Shown here: positions 1 to 8,845 of the stretch, one piece after another
Layout: the number at the start of each line of letters is the position of its first letter
Numbering within the stretch: the stretch's first letter is position 1
NCBI RefSeq assembly: GCF_023256325.1
Contig: NZ_JAGDXI010000016.1
Span: 1-64,000, forward strand
Source: Caldisphaera sp.
Lineage (GTDB): Archaea > Thermoproteota > Thermoprotei_A > Sulfolobales > Acidilobaceae
Reading direction: 5' to 3'
DNA length: 64,000 nt
Translations under genes and position numbers: made by a program
Notes under the pieces: model-generated
The model's database searches: none
Told to the model about the DNA's origin: nothing
The model's input: the letters and a program-made list of their open reading frames with translations, nothing else

Positions 1-9
1 ATAAGAAAA

Positions 10-771
10 ATGAGGGGGAATGAAATAAGCGTAGGAGAGGTACCATTTATAATAGGTTCTCCAGATATAATTTCTTTTAGAGTTCCTCCAAATTTAAGTG
101 TTATACCTTCTGGTATAAGTCCCACAAAAGAATATGTAGAGATAAAAATTGGTACAAATAAGATACCCTTTGTTCCAGGAACTCAAAATATATTTGTAAC
201 TAATCCGAGCGTAGATCCTTTACCTTTTATATCATCATTAATGATACCGACCTTACTGGCAAAGGGGTATAAGATTGTTTATAGAAGTTATTTTCATGGT
301 GAAAAAACTATAAGGGATAGAATAGCAAAATGTCTTGAATATTATCCTAGAAGCTATCATGAATTAATTAATAATTTAAGTATAAGGAATTTAAATCCTT
401 CATCCAAATCTATAATAGATCTTGAATTAATAGCTGAAAATATAGAAAGATACGAAAAACCTGATATAGTAATTGTTGAAGGTCTTGGAACTTATATAGA
501 TTTGGTTTCTGATGCTGAAACTTATAAAGAAGAGCATTATAATAATTTAATTAGAAGGGCTGGTAATAATATAACGGGTTTTTACTTTATACATGAACTT
601 GAAGAAAATATGATGAAAATACCTTTAATAAGCGTTTATGATAGCATCTTTTATTTAACTATTAAAAATAAAAACCTACTCCTGAAATCAATAAGGAATC
701 ACTTAAAAGTTGTTCCGTTAGATCCAATAGAAATAGATGCAAGGAACGTTGAATCATGTTTTATGGTATGA
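10..771 (+). CDS. uncharacterised archaeal protein, possible degenerate RecA/KaiC-like fold
   Basis: I do not recognise this 253-residue protein. It is cytosolic in appearance, with no signal peptide or membrane segment. The stretch around residues 151-160 (KPDIVIVEGLGT) resembles a Walker B-type strand, and residues 57-90 could be a degenerate P-loop region of a RecA-like fold, but no true Walker A motif is visible, so this is only an inference. The reading frame is open to base 1 of the window (ATA AGA AAA before the ATG), so the true start may lie outside the window. Its 3' end overlaps the convergent argF stop by 11 bp. Confidence 0.6.
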   Translation: MRGNEISVGEVPFIIGSPDIISFRVPPNLSVIPSGISPTKEYVEIKIGTNKIPFVPGTQNIFVTNPSVDPLPFISSLMIPTLLAKGYKIVYRSYFHGEKTIRDRIAKCLEYYPRSYHELINNLSIRNLNPSSKSIIDLELIAENIERYEKPDIVIVEGLGTYIDLVSDAETYKEEHYNNLIRRAGNNITGFYFIHELEENMMKIPLISVYDSIFYLTIKNKNLLLKSIRNHLKVVPLDPIEIDARNVESCFMV

Positions 772-1705
772 GAGAAGTTAGTATTGCTTTTTCGCTATGT
801 AATCTATTTTCAGCCTCATCCCACACTGCTGACCATGGACCTTCTATAACATCATCTGTAACTTCTTCTCCTCTATGGGCCGGTAGGCAATGTAAAAATA
901 TAGCATTATTGTTGGCCCTTTCCATAAGTTTTACATTAACTTGATAAGGTTTTAATAGCTTTTTCTTTGCTTCAGCTATGTCTTCTTGGCCCATGCTAAC
1001 AAAAACGTCTGTATAAACAACATCTGCTTTATCTACAGCCTCTAAGGGATCTTCAGTAATAACTATATTAGAACCACTAATTTCTGCAAAGCTTTTTGCA
1101 GCTTTAAATATTTCATTATTCGGCTTTAAATCTTTTGGAGAACCAAGATAAAAGTCAATGCCTAGTTGAGAAGCAGCTATCATTAGGCTATGAACCATAT
1201 TATCACTTCCATCCCCGATAAAAGCAAGCTTTAATCCCTTAAACTTCCCTTTCTTTTCATATACGGTCATATAATCAGCTATAACTTGCATTGGATGTGA
1301 CAGATCGCTTAAAGCATTTATTACTGGTATATCTGCATAATTGGCTAATTCAATCAAATCGTTGTGATTTTTTACTCTAGCTGTTATACCATTAACAAAC
1401 CTTGAAAGAACTCTAGCTGTATCTTTTATTGGTTCTCCTCTTCCTAATTGTAACTCATTCCATCCTAATGTTATTGGCTGAGCTCCCAATTGATATGCAG
1501 CTACTTCTAAGCTAACCCTAGTCCTTGTAGAAGGTTTTTCAAATATCATTGCAATGCTTTTTCCGTTTAAAGTATTTAAAATTCTTTCTCCAGCATGATA
1601 TCTGCGTTTTAGGTCTAATCCTAATTCAATCAAATACTTAACTTGCTCAGGTGTAAATTCTTTAAGACATAGCATGTCTTTTCCTTTAAGCTCCTTTATT
1701 GACAT
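761..1705 (-). CDS. argF: ornithine carbamoyltransferase
   Basis: Transfers the carbamoyl group of carbamoyl phosphate to ornithine to form citrulline in arginine synthesis; cytosolic. The carbamoyl-phosphate motif KPSTRTRVSLE is near residue 57, and the family signature HCLPAHRGEEV lies near residue 271, with the Cys that binds ornithine. The in-frame region extends to a TTG at 1732, but I place the start at ATG 1705 because GGTG sits exactly six bases upstream, as in several other genes here. That gives 314 residues, normal for the family. It is divergent from the YrdC gene, with a short shared promoter region. The HCLP motif separates it from aspartate carbamoyltransferase. Confidence is high. 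Confidence 0.95.
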   Translation of the reverse strand: MSIKELKGKDMLCLKEFTPEQVKYLIELGLDLKRRYHAGERILNTLNGKSIAMIFEKPSTRTRVSLEVAAYQLGAQPITLGWNELQLGRGEPIKDTARVLSRFVNGITARVKNHNDLIELANYADIPVINALSDLSHPMQVIADYMTVYEKKGKFKGLKLAFIGDGSDNMVHSLMIAASQLGIDFYLGSPKDLKPNNEIFKAAKSFAEISGSNIVITEDPLEAVDKADVVYTDVFVSMGQEDIAEAKKKLLKPYQVNVKLMERANNNAIFLHCLPAHRGEEVTDDVIEGPWSAVWDEAENRLHSEKAILTSLIP

Positions 1706-1734
1706 CGTCATCACCATAAAATTAATCATCAAAA

Positions 1735-1750
1735 AGGTATAAAAAGATTA
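1735..1750 (+). promoter_or_regulatory. TATA box of the YrdC/Sua5 gene
   Basis: The sequence AGGTATAAAAAGATT in the argF/yrdC divergent gap holds a TATAAAAA box about 35 bases before the ATG at 1777. That spacing implies a short or absent leader, usual for first genes in crenarchaea. It is a motif match only. Confidence 0.45.
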
Positions 1751-1776
1751 ACTTTAAGAAAAAATAGGGAAGCAAA

Positions 1777-2415
1777 ATGAAAGTTATCAAGGTAGATATT
1801 GATTGCCCTAATAAAGAAGTTATAAAAGAAGTTGCTGAAGTTATAAAAAATGGAGGAGTAGTAGTTATACCAACAGATACTGTTTATGGTTTAACTGCGG
1901 ATCCGTTTAACGAAAAAGCTATGAGAAGAGTATATGAAGTAAAAGGTAGGGAAGAAGGTAAACCATTACCAATACTTTTAGGGGAAAGTCATGATGCAAT
2001 TTCATTAGTTAAGCCAAGTGAGATGTTTTGGAAGCTAGCTAAAGCATTTTGGCCAGGAAGCTTAACTATAGTTGAAAACCTATCTGATACAGCACCTTCA
2101 CATTTATCTATTTGGGGTAGTATAGGAGTTAGGCTACCAAATTGTTACTTCTGTAGGGCTCTTGCAAGAGAAGTAGGAGGAGCTATAATTGGAACAAGCG
2201 CTAACATATCTCACATGAAATCTCCAGTAAATGTAGAAGAAGCTTATAACATGCTAAAGGACAGAGTTGATCTTTATATTGATGGAGGACAGGCTAGGAT
2301 AGGTTTATCTAGCACAGTTGTAAGTATTGTAAATGGCAATCTAAAAATCTTAAGAGAAGGCGCTGTCAAAGAAGAAGAGATAAAAAGGGTTTTGTTTAAT
2401 ATGGTGGAGAAATGA
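1777..2415 (+). CDS. L-threonylcarbamoyladenylate synthase (YrdC/Sua5 family)
   Basis: Makes threonylcarbamoyl-AMP from threonine, bicarbonate and ATP, the first step of the universal tRNA modification t6A. The 212-residue protein is a single YrdC domain: VVVIPTDTVYGLTADPFN near residues 28-46, KGREEGKPLPILL near 64-76, and IGTSANISHMKSP near 148-160 are all typical. It lacks the C-terminal Sua5 domain found in longer archaeal homologues. The stop overlaps the next gene (PUA protein) by 4 bp (ATGA), so the two are co-transcribed with the PAC2 gene behind them. The two tRNA-modification genes sitting together fits the role. Confidence 0.93.
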   Translation: MKVIKVDIDCPNKEVIKEVAEVIKNGGVVVIPTDTVYGLTADPFNEKAMRRVYEVKGREEGKPLPILLGESHDAISLVKPSEMFWKLAKAFWPGSLTIVENLSDTAPSHLSIWGSIGVRLPNCYFCRALAREVGGAIIGTSANISHMKSPVNVEEAYNMLKDRVDLYIDGGQARIGLSSTVVSIVNGNLKILREGAVKEEEIKRVLFNMVEK

Positions 2416-2891
2416 TGAAAATAGTTGAGCCAAGCGAATCTCAATTAGAAACTATTAAAGCAATATTATCTTATCAATTTGATTCTAGAGTTGCCGATGC
2501 TTTTATAAAAAAGCCCTTAAAGATTTCCATGAGATTAGGTAAGATAAGGTATGTTTATTTAGAGGAAAAAAGAATAATGACTTTACGGCCTACTGATTTC
2601 GGTTTTACATTAGATATAGAATCAGGAAAAATAGTATTGGAAAACTCAGAATATCCTAAATATAGAGTAGTTGTAAAAGAAGGAGTAAATTATTTAGGAG
2701 ATGTTATGGGAATAGATGTAATAGATGCTGATCCATCAATAAAGCCTGGAGATGAGGTTGTGATAATAAATAATAAGGGGGAAATAGTAGGTATAGGAAA
2801 GGCTAGGGTGCCTGGGTTTATGATGAAGTCTATAGGAAAAGGAGAAGCTGTTAGAATAAGAAAGGTGTTAAAAAATGGGCAGAAAGGTTGA
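2412..2891 (+). CDS. PUA-domain RNA-binding protein, probable archaeosine/TGT partner
   Basis: A 159-residue soluble protein whose C-terminal half is a PUA domain (GDEVVIINNKGEIVGIGKA near residues 117-135, then a GKGEAVRIRKV tail). The N-terminal part resembles the domain that precedes PUA in archaeosine transglycosylases. PUA domains bind structured RNA such as the tRNA acceptor arm. The tgtA gene in this window (22327) ends before the PUA domain that many archaeal TgtA proteins carry, so this may be the detached PUA subunit; that is my inference. It overlaps the YrdC gene by 4 bp and the PAC2 gene by 17 bp. Confidence 0.8.
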   Translation: MMKIVEPSESQLETIKAILSYQFDSRVADAFIKKPLKISMRLGKIRYVYLEEKRIMTLRPTDFGFTLDIESGKIVLENSEYPKYRVVVKEGVNYLGDVMGIDVIDADPSIKPGDEVVIINNKGEIVGIGKARVPGFMMKSIGKGEAVRIRKVLKNGQKG

Positions 2892-3606
2892 AATAATTTT
2901 AAATGTAGGAGAAGATGTTTTTAGAGATAACGTAATAATAACTGGCTTTCCTGGATTTGGAAGAGTAGGGTATACTGTACCAAAATATCTATCAGTTGCT
3001 TTGCAAATGAAAAAAGTAGGATATATTATGACCGAAAGAATGCCTTCGGTTATTTTAGTTGAAGACGATGGTATAGGACTTCCTTTTGAAATATACCAAA
3101 ACAACAATATAACAGTTTTAATGAACAGGGCCGTTCCTGAAATAATAGATCAAAATGCGTTTAGTGAAAAAATTTCGAGTTGGATCAAGCAAATGGGATT
3201 TAAATATGCTGTATTGGTTGGAGGGCTTAGCAGGGAGTTTATGAACGAAAATGAAACTTACGGATATAGGTGGATTAGCAATACTTCTTATAATGGACCT
3301 TCCTTAGAAGCCCCTAAAATGGAAAAAGGTCTAGGCGTTGTGGGTCCTCTTGCGTTGTTTTACATTTATTTGGAAAAATTGAAAATACCAACGGCCATGG
3401 TTTTACCATATTCAATAGTCGAAGGTGTAGATTACGATGCAGCTTTTGTTGGGGTGAAGGCAATATTAAAGAGCTTGCTAAAAATGGAAGCTGCTGTTCC
3501 AGAACTTGAACAACTAGCTGTTAAACAAAGAGAAGAAATTGATAAGATAGTAAAGATGCTTCAATCCGAGACTCAAAAAGAAGGACCTTCTAATATTTAT
3601 ATGTAA
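2875..3606 (+). CDS. PAC2 family protein (proteasome-assembly-chaperone-like)
   Basis: A 243-residue soluble protein of the PAC2 family (PF09754), which includes archaeal PbaA-type proteins related to eukaryotic proteasome assembly chaperones. The signature GFPGFGRVGYTVPKYL near residues 24-39 is clear, as are YAVLVGGLSREF near 111-122 and the glycine-rich segment before the C-terminal helix. The C-terminus (residues about 208-235) is a charged helix. A role in proteasome assembly is inferred from the family; proteasome subunit psmB is in the same window at 58857. It is the last gene of the yrdC-PUA-PAC2 run and ends 4 bases before a 22-bp palindrome. Confidence 0.85.
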   Translation: MGRKVEIILNVGEDVFRDNVIITGFPGFGRVGYTVPKYLSVALQMKKVGYIMTERMPSVILVEDDGIGLPFEIYQNNNITVLMNRAVPEIIDQNAFSEKISSWIKQMGFKYAVLVGGLSREFMNENETYGYRWISNTSYNGPSLEAPKMEKGLGVVGPLALFYIYLEKLKIPTAMVLPYSIVEGVDYDAAFVGVKAILKSLLKMEAAVPELEQLAVKQREEIDKIVKMLQSETQKEGPSNIYM

Positions 3607-3609
3607 TTT

Positions 3610-3631
3610 TTGTTAACTCCCCGGTTAACAA
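3610..3631. repeat. 22-bp palindrome, copy A (GTTAAC pair)
   Basis: Arms TTGTTAAC and GTTAACAA flank the spacer TCCCCG. It fills most of the gap between the convergent stops of the PAC2 gene (3606) and the frame-corrected encapsulin gene (3635). One of four near-identical copies in the window. The arms could form an 8-bp hairpin or act as a protein-binding palindrome. Confidence 0.85.
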
Positions 3632-3634
3632 TAA

Positions 3635-4706
3635 TTAATCTTGTTTGCTTATTAATGCTATGGATTCGGACATTTTTACTCTAATAGATAAGGTTTCCCA
3701 AATTTCAAATATATGGGACGAGCCCTGTAGTCCTATGTAATCAAGTTTATTGCTTGCTCCAAAAACTATATTTGCTATTCCTGTTGGAAGGTATAAGTAA
3801 AGCTTCTCCATATTTAATACCTTCAGAAACTACTATTTTATCTACTACCTTGCTAACCCTTGTTAGCTCATCAATTCCTGAAGGATCGACCACAGATGAT
3901 AAATATGCTCTATCAGAAGGTGAAATAACTAGGCTTAATTGAGATTTTGATGCAATATTGTTTACGGCTTTTGACATTAGAGCGGTAAAAGATCCTGGAG
4001 ATGACCAGTTACCTTGAATTTTAACTTTAGCTTGAGAAGATAGAGTATTAAATATTAAAGTATCTTCTTGTTTTGCTAATAATGTGGATGCCCAAATTAC
4101 AGAAGAAATAGGAGGTTTAGATAACATTCTTCTATAGTAATCGAGAATTTCTTGTTCTATGCTAAAATATGTGCTCAGTTTTTGCAAAGGAATTATATCG
4201 GAAGAAGATTTAATTATTTCTCCTTCCAAAAGCTTTTCTGATGGTACTGCTAATGTACCATCACCAAGGGTTAATGAGGTCATAAATGATCTAAGCTTTG
4301 CATTTTTTAATAAAGTTTCATTTATTGCAGACTTAATTTCATTAACTTCAGTATCATTAAGTGGGCCTAATGGATCAAGAGCCTTATTGTCTTTAGAATT
4401 TTTTTGCTCAGAATTTTCTAAAAGAGAAGAAACTTCCTTACCTCCTTTTTCAAGCTCTATAGCTTGCTTAGGATCAAGTCTTTTAAGCAATTCAAGGAAT
4501 TCGCCTAGATGCGTTTTTTCTTCATTAGCTATATCAACTAAAACCTTCTTAACAGATTCATCATTAGTATAACTGGCAAGCTGCATGTATAGGTTTATAG
4601 CATCAAGTTCAGCTATAGCACCTAGCCTAACAATTTCTGCAACTCTATCACCTTCTACTTTAACAAAAGGATCTAGTGGATTTTTTGATAACAAATTCAT
4701 CCCCAT
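3635..4706 (-). CDS. encapsulin shell protein fused to a ferritin-like domain; frameshifted near the C-terminus
   Basis: Forms a protein nanocompartment shell (HK97 fold) that stores or detoxifies iron. Residues about 20-90 form a ferritin-like helical pair with E33 and the EExxH ligands E62, E63 and H66. After a Ser/Lys-rich linker, residues about 130-306 match the shell domain. This fused layout is that of the Pyrococcus furiosus virus-like particle and its Sulfolobus counterpart. The uninterrupted frame stops at 3747 (319 residues). Skipping one T at 3788 gives 50 more residues, ending with IFEIWETLSIRVKMSESIAL, which fits the expected encapsulin C-terminal strand. The corrected length of 356 suits the family. 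The lesion may be a sequencing error, a mutation or a +1 shift at CCT-T. Confidence 0.85.
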
Positions 4707-4735
4707 AATTGATTGTTAATTTAAGTTAATATATT

Positions 4736-4750
4736 TTTTATTTAAATTTG
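4736..4750 (-). promoter_or_regulatory. TATA box of the encapsulin gene
   Basis: On the minus strand the sequence TTTAAATAAAAAAT lies about 31-44 bases upstream of the encapsulin ATG at 4706. This is the right distance for a leaderless or nearly leaderless transcript. No ribosome binding site is seen before the start. Motif match only. Confidence 0.4.
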
Positions 4751-4835
4751 TAATTAAAGCTCTGTATTTAATATATTTTGGATCAATATATTAGAGCTTA
4801 ATAATGTTATTAGATACTATATAGAGGGGAATAAA

Positions 4836-6380
4836 ATGAATCAGCTTAATATAATGGGAAAGACTAAGCTCAGCTTAGATGATCCATTCTTTAATGATAT
4901 ATATGACGTAGAAGAAGGAATTCCTGTATTTAAATATTTTCTTAATGGAGAGTGGAAGAAAAGCAATGATAGAAGCAAAATAGTTTCACCAATAGATAAC
5001 AATGTAATAGCCTATATATCGAGGCCTGAATTAAGTGAAGTGGAAAAGGCAATAGAAAACATGTATTCAAAAGGTAAGTGGAAAATTAGAGATATGCCAG
5101 GAGACATTAGATTAAAAATAATTGAAAAGATTGCTGATATTTTAGAAAAACACCAAGATGTTGTAATAGATTCATTAGTAATAAATGCGGGCAAAACATA
5201 TAATTCAGCTAAAGGAGAAGTTCTAGCTACTATAGAAAGGCTAAGAAAGTCCCCATTAGATCTTAGGAAAATTGTTGGAGATCTAATACCAGGGGACTGG
5301 AGCTCAGAAGCATTAGAAACAGAGGCCCTAATTAGAAGAGAGCCTTATGGTATATCTCTTATAATAATTCCTTTCAACTACCCTTTGTTTGATAGTGCTA
5401 ATAAGATAACCTATACAATATTACCAGGGAATGCAATAATTTTAAAGCCTCCAAGTTCAGATCCGATTCCTTCTCTATTTTTATTAAAGATGGCGATAGA
5501 AGCAGGACTTCCAAAAGAAAGCATAGCTTTAATTACTTTGCCTGGGAAACATATGTCTAAGGTTGTTTCTAATAGCAAAATAGGTATAATTAACTTAACG
5601 GGCAGTACTGAGACTGGTATAGAGGTAATGAAAGAGGCTGGAATTAAACAATTTATAATGGAACTTGGAGGTGGAGATCCTGCTATTGTATTGGGAGATG
5701 CAGACATAAGTTGGGCTGCGAAAAGGATTTCATTGGCTATAACAAGTTATAGTGGACAAAGATGTGATTCTATTAAATTAATATTAGCTGAAGATAAAAT
5801 TTATGAACAGCTTAAAAATGAAATTGTTAATGAGCTCTCTAAGGTAAAGGTAGGAGATCCAAGAGATAAAGGTGTTGATATGGGACCCTTAATTGATAAA
5901 TCGAGTGCAGATCAATGGGAAGAAGGAGTGAAGGACGCTATAGCTAAAGGGTGTAAAATATTATTTGGAGGTAAGAGAATAAACGATACTTTTATTGAAC
6001 CAGCATTAATAGAATGCGATAAAGATAAAGTTAAAGAATTAGTTGCATATAAAGAGGAAATATTTTCATCTATAGCAATAATAACAAAGTTTAGTGATTT
6101 AAATCAGGCAATAGAGCTTTCAAACGATAGGAGATACGGCTTAGATGCATCAATTTTTGGTAATGATGTTAATAAAATAAGAAAATTAGTTAGATTACTT
6201 GAAGTTGGAGCTATATATATAAATGATATGCCAAAGCATGGAATTAATTACTACCCATTTGGAGGTAGGAAAGATTCTGGCATAGGAAGAGAGGGTATTG
6301 GGTATAGCATTGAGCAGGTAACTGCTATGAAATCGATAGTTTACAATTATAAAGGTAAAGGGGTTTGGGATTATATATAA
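4836..6380 (+). CDS. gapN: non-phosphorylating glyceraldehyde-3-phosphate dehydrogenase (ALDH family)
   Basis: Oxidises glyceraldehyde 3-phosphate directly to 3-phosphoglycerate with NAD(P)+, the one-way step of crenarchaeal glycolysis. The 514-residue ALDH fold is complete: N181 in IPFNYP, the catalytic Glu276 in MELGGGDP, and nucleophile C310 in SGQRCDS. The C-terminal FGGRKDSGIGREGIGYS block is typical of archaeal GapN. Other ALDH substrates cannot be fully excluded, but the overall pattern matches GapN best. The gene is divergent from encapsulin and has a purine-rich GAGGGG site about 10 bases before the ATG. It appears monocistronic. Confidence 0.87.
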   Translation: MNQLNIMGKTKLSLDDPFFNDIYDVEEGIPVFKYFLNGEWKKSNDRSKIVSPIDNNVIAYISRPELSEVEKAIENMYSKGKWKIRDMPGDIRLKIIEKIADILEKHQDVVIDSLVINAGKTYNSAKGEVLATIERLRKSPLDLRKIVGDLIPGDWSSEALETEALIRREPYGISLIIIPFNYPLFDSANKITYTILPGNAIILKPPSSDPIPSLFLLKMAIEAGLPKESIALITLPGKHMSKVVSNSKIGIINLTGSTETGIEVMKEAGIKQFIMELGGGDPAIVLGDADISWAAKRISLAITSYSGQRCDSIKLILAEDKIYEQLKNEIVNELSKVKVGDPRDKGVDMGPLIDKSSADQWEEGVKDAIAKGCKILFGGKRINDTFIEPALIECDKDKVKELVAYKEEIFSSIAIITKFSDLNQAIELSNDRRYGLDASIFGNDVNKIRKLVRLLEVGAIYINDMPKHGINYYPFGGRKDSGIGREGIGYSIEQVTAMKSIVYNYKGKGVWDYI

Positions 6381-6436
6381 AATTTTTTAATTTGATTTCG
6401 TGGAAATATTTAAATAAATTTTCAAATTAAAATTAA

Positions 6437-7621
6437 ATGGTGCAAAAAACGATCAAGGGTTGTAATAAATATAGCATAATCATAGGAGTTGTAATGTTAG
6501 CTATATATATCCTCTTGTTAAAATTTTTAAATTTATCAAATAGTTTCTCGTTTTTTAATGTAAATTTCATTATGTATTTAACCTTATTACCTATATTAAT
6601 AGCCATATTTTCAATTATATCAACTCTTTTAAGCAAAAGTTATTTAACAGGCATAGCATCATCAACGATACCTTTACTATTTATATCAAATTCTATTTCG
6701 GATAGTTTTTTAATATTATATTCTATATTTGGAATTTTTTCTTCATTTATATTTTACTTTTTTATAAAATCTAAGAACAAAATTTTTCTAGGAAAATTTG
6801 AAAATCCAATACCTTTAGCTATAGCAGCAGTTGCATTATCTTTAATATTAATAGTTAATTATTTCAATTATAGGTTTCTTTTAGCATATTTTTTAATCTC
6901 TTTAATAAGCAGTTTTTTATCTTCTACAGAACAAAAATTTTTTAGATCTTCCTTATTAGGCATATTATCCTCTTTAGGGCCAATAGGTTTCTTTATTATT
7001 TCATGGTATTTGGTTGAAAGGCCTATTTATATTAGAGATTGCAATGGTTTAGAATTGAGCAATAAAATATTAATGTCATCTATAGGTAATAGAGATCTTG
7101 CATGCGCTGAAGGAAAAGCAAAAATAAAGCTTGAAAGGCCTTTTATTTTATGGATATATGGTAAATACAACCCTGTTAAATTGAAAAATTATATTGAAAT
7201 AGGGATTAGTGAAAAACCAAGTTGCAAAGAATCAAATTGTATAGATTTAAGCGACAAAGATTTATATCATAGCATAAATTTCTTAAATAATTTAAGTAAT
7301 GAATTAAGAGGTGAAAAGGATTTATTAATAAAATTAAACATGGAGATGTTAAGCAATGCTGATCTAATAAATGTGTTAAAAAAGTTATCAAAAAGAATTA
7401 GCTTAGTTATTGAGATGAAAGACTTTATTGATAAAGATTTTATGCAGAAATTCAATGCTGCATCATCAGGTGTAGTTTTTTGCTGCGTAGAAGATCCTGA
7501 AAAATCTTTAAATATAGCAAAGGTGTTTTTTAGGTATCCTTACGAACTTGCTGAAATACTTAAGCAAAATGCCCTTGTATACCCATCTTGCGATAATGGA
7601 TTCTTAGTTTTAAGAATATGA
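6437..7621 (+). CDS. polytopic membrane protein with C-terminal soluble domain, unknown function
   Basis: I do not recognise this 394-residue protein. Residues 1-195 hold about six or seven hydrophobic segments, separated by very short loops. Residues about 196-394 form a soluble domain with alternating strands and helices and several Cys (CNG, ACAEG, SCKESNC, FCCVED, SCDNG), which could bind metal or form disulfides. There is no catalytic motif I can name. A TATA-like TTTAAATAAATT at about 6410-6420 is close to the ATG, suggesting a leaderless transcript. It is convergent with the Mo-oxidoreductase gene. The Cys pattern is the main clue for follow-up. Confidence 0.65.
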   Translation: MVQKTIKGCNKYSIIIGVVMLAIYILLLKFLNLSNSFSFFNVNFIMYLTLLPILIAIFSIISTLLSKSYLTGIASSTIPLLFISNSISDSFLILYSIFGIFSSFIFYFFIKSKNKIFLGKFENPIPLAIAAVALSLILIVNYFNYRFLLAYFLISLISSFLSSTEQKFFRSSLLGILSSLGPIGFFIISWYLVERPIYIRDCNGLELSNKILMSSIGNRDLACAEGKAKIKLERPFILWIYGKYNPVKLKNYIEIGISEKPSCKESNCIDLSDKDLYHSINFLNNLSNELRGEKDLLIKLNMEMLSNADLINVLKKLSKRISLVIEMKDFIDKDFMQKFNAASSGVVFCCVEDPEKSLNIAKVFFRYPYELAEILKQNALVYPSCDNGFLVLRI

Positions 7622-7710
7622 TTTTGCTAGCAGAAGATTTTAGAAATTAATAAAATATCTTTATTAACGATTTTTGCTGTATAAAACAATTATTAGACTT
7701 TGCAAAATTA

Positions 7711-7732
7711 TTGTTAACCGGGGGGTTAACAA
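7711..7732. repeat. 22-bp palindrome, copy B (GTTAAC pair)
   Basis: Arms TTGTTAAC and GTTAACAA flank CGGGGG. It is the exact reverse complement of copy C at 32906. It lies in the 113-bp convergent gap between the membrane-protein gene (ends 7621) and the Mo-oxidoreductase gene, only 2 bases from the latter's stop at 7735. Confidence 0.85.
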
Positions 7733-7734
7733 TT

Positions 7735-8748
7735 TTAACAAAGATCCTTTACATCAGGGTTTCTTATTTTAAATCTTTCATTAGGTAAAACCTTCCCTCT
7801 CTCATGGTATGATAGTGCTTCCCAGTAACCATCTATGTATCTTTCCGATATGTAAAGAGAAGATAGCCATTTTGATCCTTTCCATCCGAAAAGGTCTGGA
7901 GAATAAATCCTTGCTGGAAAACCTGCTTCTGGATTTAATTTGTTCCCATCCATTTCTATAACAACATAAGTGTTTTCCAATATATCTTTTTCAATAGGTA
8001 TTGTTGATGAATAGCCAGACATACTTATAGCAATAATCCACTTTGATTCGCTCTTTAATCCTGATAAATTTATTAAGTCTAATAAGTTAATTCCTTTCCA
8101 TCTTTTTCCCTTAACGCTCCAACCTGTTACGCAATGGAAGTCCTTTTCTCCAATATCTCTTGAAAGCTCTTCTAATTGGCTATATGTTAGCTCAACTTCT
8201 TTAACAACATCTCCTTTTATGCTTAGCCTATATTTATTTAGTTCAACTTTTGGTATTTCTTCTTCAGCAACATAAATAACAAATTTTGGTATTTCTTTTT
8301 GGCCTATAGGTTTTTCAAAAGTAGAACAGTTTTTATCTAAAAAAATCGGCTCCATCTTTTCCCCTTTTTCTAAAACCTTTCCTTTAATTAGTTCATTTTT
8401 TATATTTTCATCTAATTTGCTTAATATTGAAGAAAACATTACTCCACTTGTGTTTAAAAAATACCCGTTTCTTTCTACAATCCTCAATATTCCGTCAAAT
8501 TCATTTATTTTAAATTTATGTAGATTAAAGCTTCTTCCTATAAACTCTTTTTCAATATAGCTCCCAAGTTTAAAATTATAACCGAACAATTCATTTAGTT
8601 CTTTAATTGATTCTAAAGCTATACTTTTTATATCGTTAAAATCTTTTATTTTTATTGACCCTCCGCATTCAAACACTATAGGTATGTTTAAGCCCTCAAG
8701 CAAATTGTTATAATATGACTTGCAGCCGCTTATTTCCATAATTTTCAC
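7735..8748 (-). CDS. sulfite oxidase/MsrP-like molybdopterin oxidoreductase with extra N-terminal domain
   Basis: Residues about 170-330 are an oxidoreductase molybdopterin-binding domain (PF00174), with C206 in the motif FHCVTGWSVKGKRWKG as the expected molybdenum ligand, followed by FPARIYSPDLFGWKGSKW. The family uses Mo-pterin to oxidise sulfite or reduce S- or N-oxides; the substrate here is unknown. Residues 1-165 are a separate domain I do not recognise, with a few Cys (C9, C28, C141). No Tat or Sec signal is present, so it should be cytosolic, unlike many relatives. It is divergent from the HerA-like gene. Confidence 0.8.
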   Translation of the reverse strand: MKIMEISGCKSYYNNLLEGLNIPIVFECGGSIKIKDFNDIKSIALESIKELNELFGYNFKLGSYIEKEFIGRSFNLHKFKINEFDGILRIVERNGYFLNTSGVMFSSILSKLDENIKNELIKGKVLEKGEKMEPIFLDKNCSTFEKPIGQKEIPKFVIYVAEEEIPKVELNKYRLSIKGDVVKEVELTYSQLEELSRDIGEKDFHCVTGWSVKGKRWKGINLLDLINLSGLKSESKWIIAISMSGYSSTIPIEKDILENTYVVIEMDGNKLNPEAGFPARIYSPDLFGWKGSKWLSSLYISERYIDGYWEALSYHERGKVLPNERFKIRNPDVKDLC

Positions 8749-8845
8749 TCAAGATATTTTATTAAAGTTAGTTCTTTTTAGCTTTAACATATATTAGTTT
8801 TCTCCACCTCTCTCCTTTATATTTTTTAGATAGAAGAGGGAGACT

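Noticed and set aside
3660-3740. A 26-codon plus-strand reading frame after the PAC2 gene
   Set aside because: It lies antisense to the restored encapsulin C-terminus, which explains the base pattern; no ribosome site or promoter supports it.
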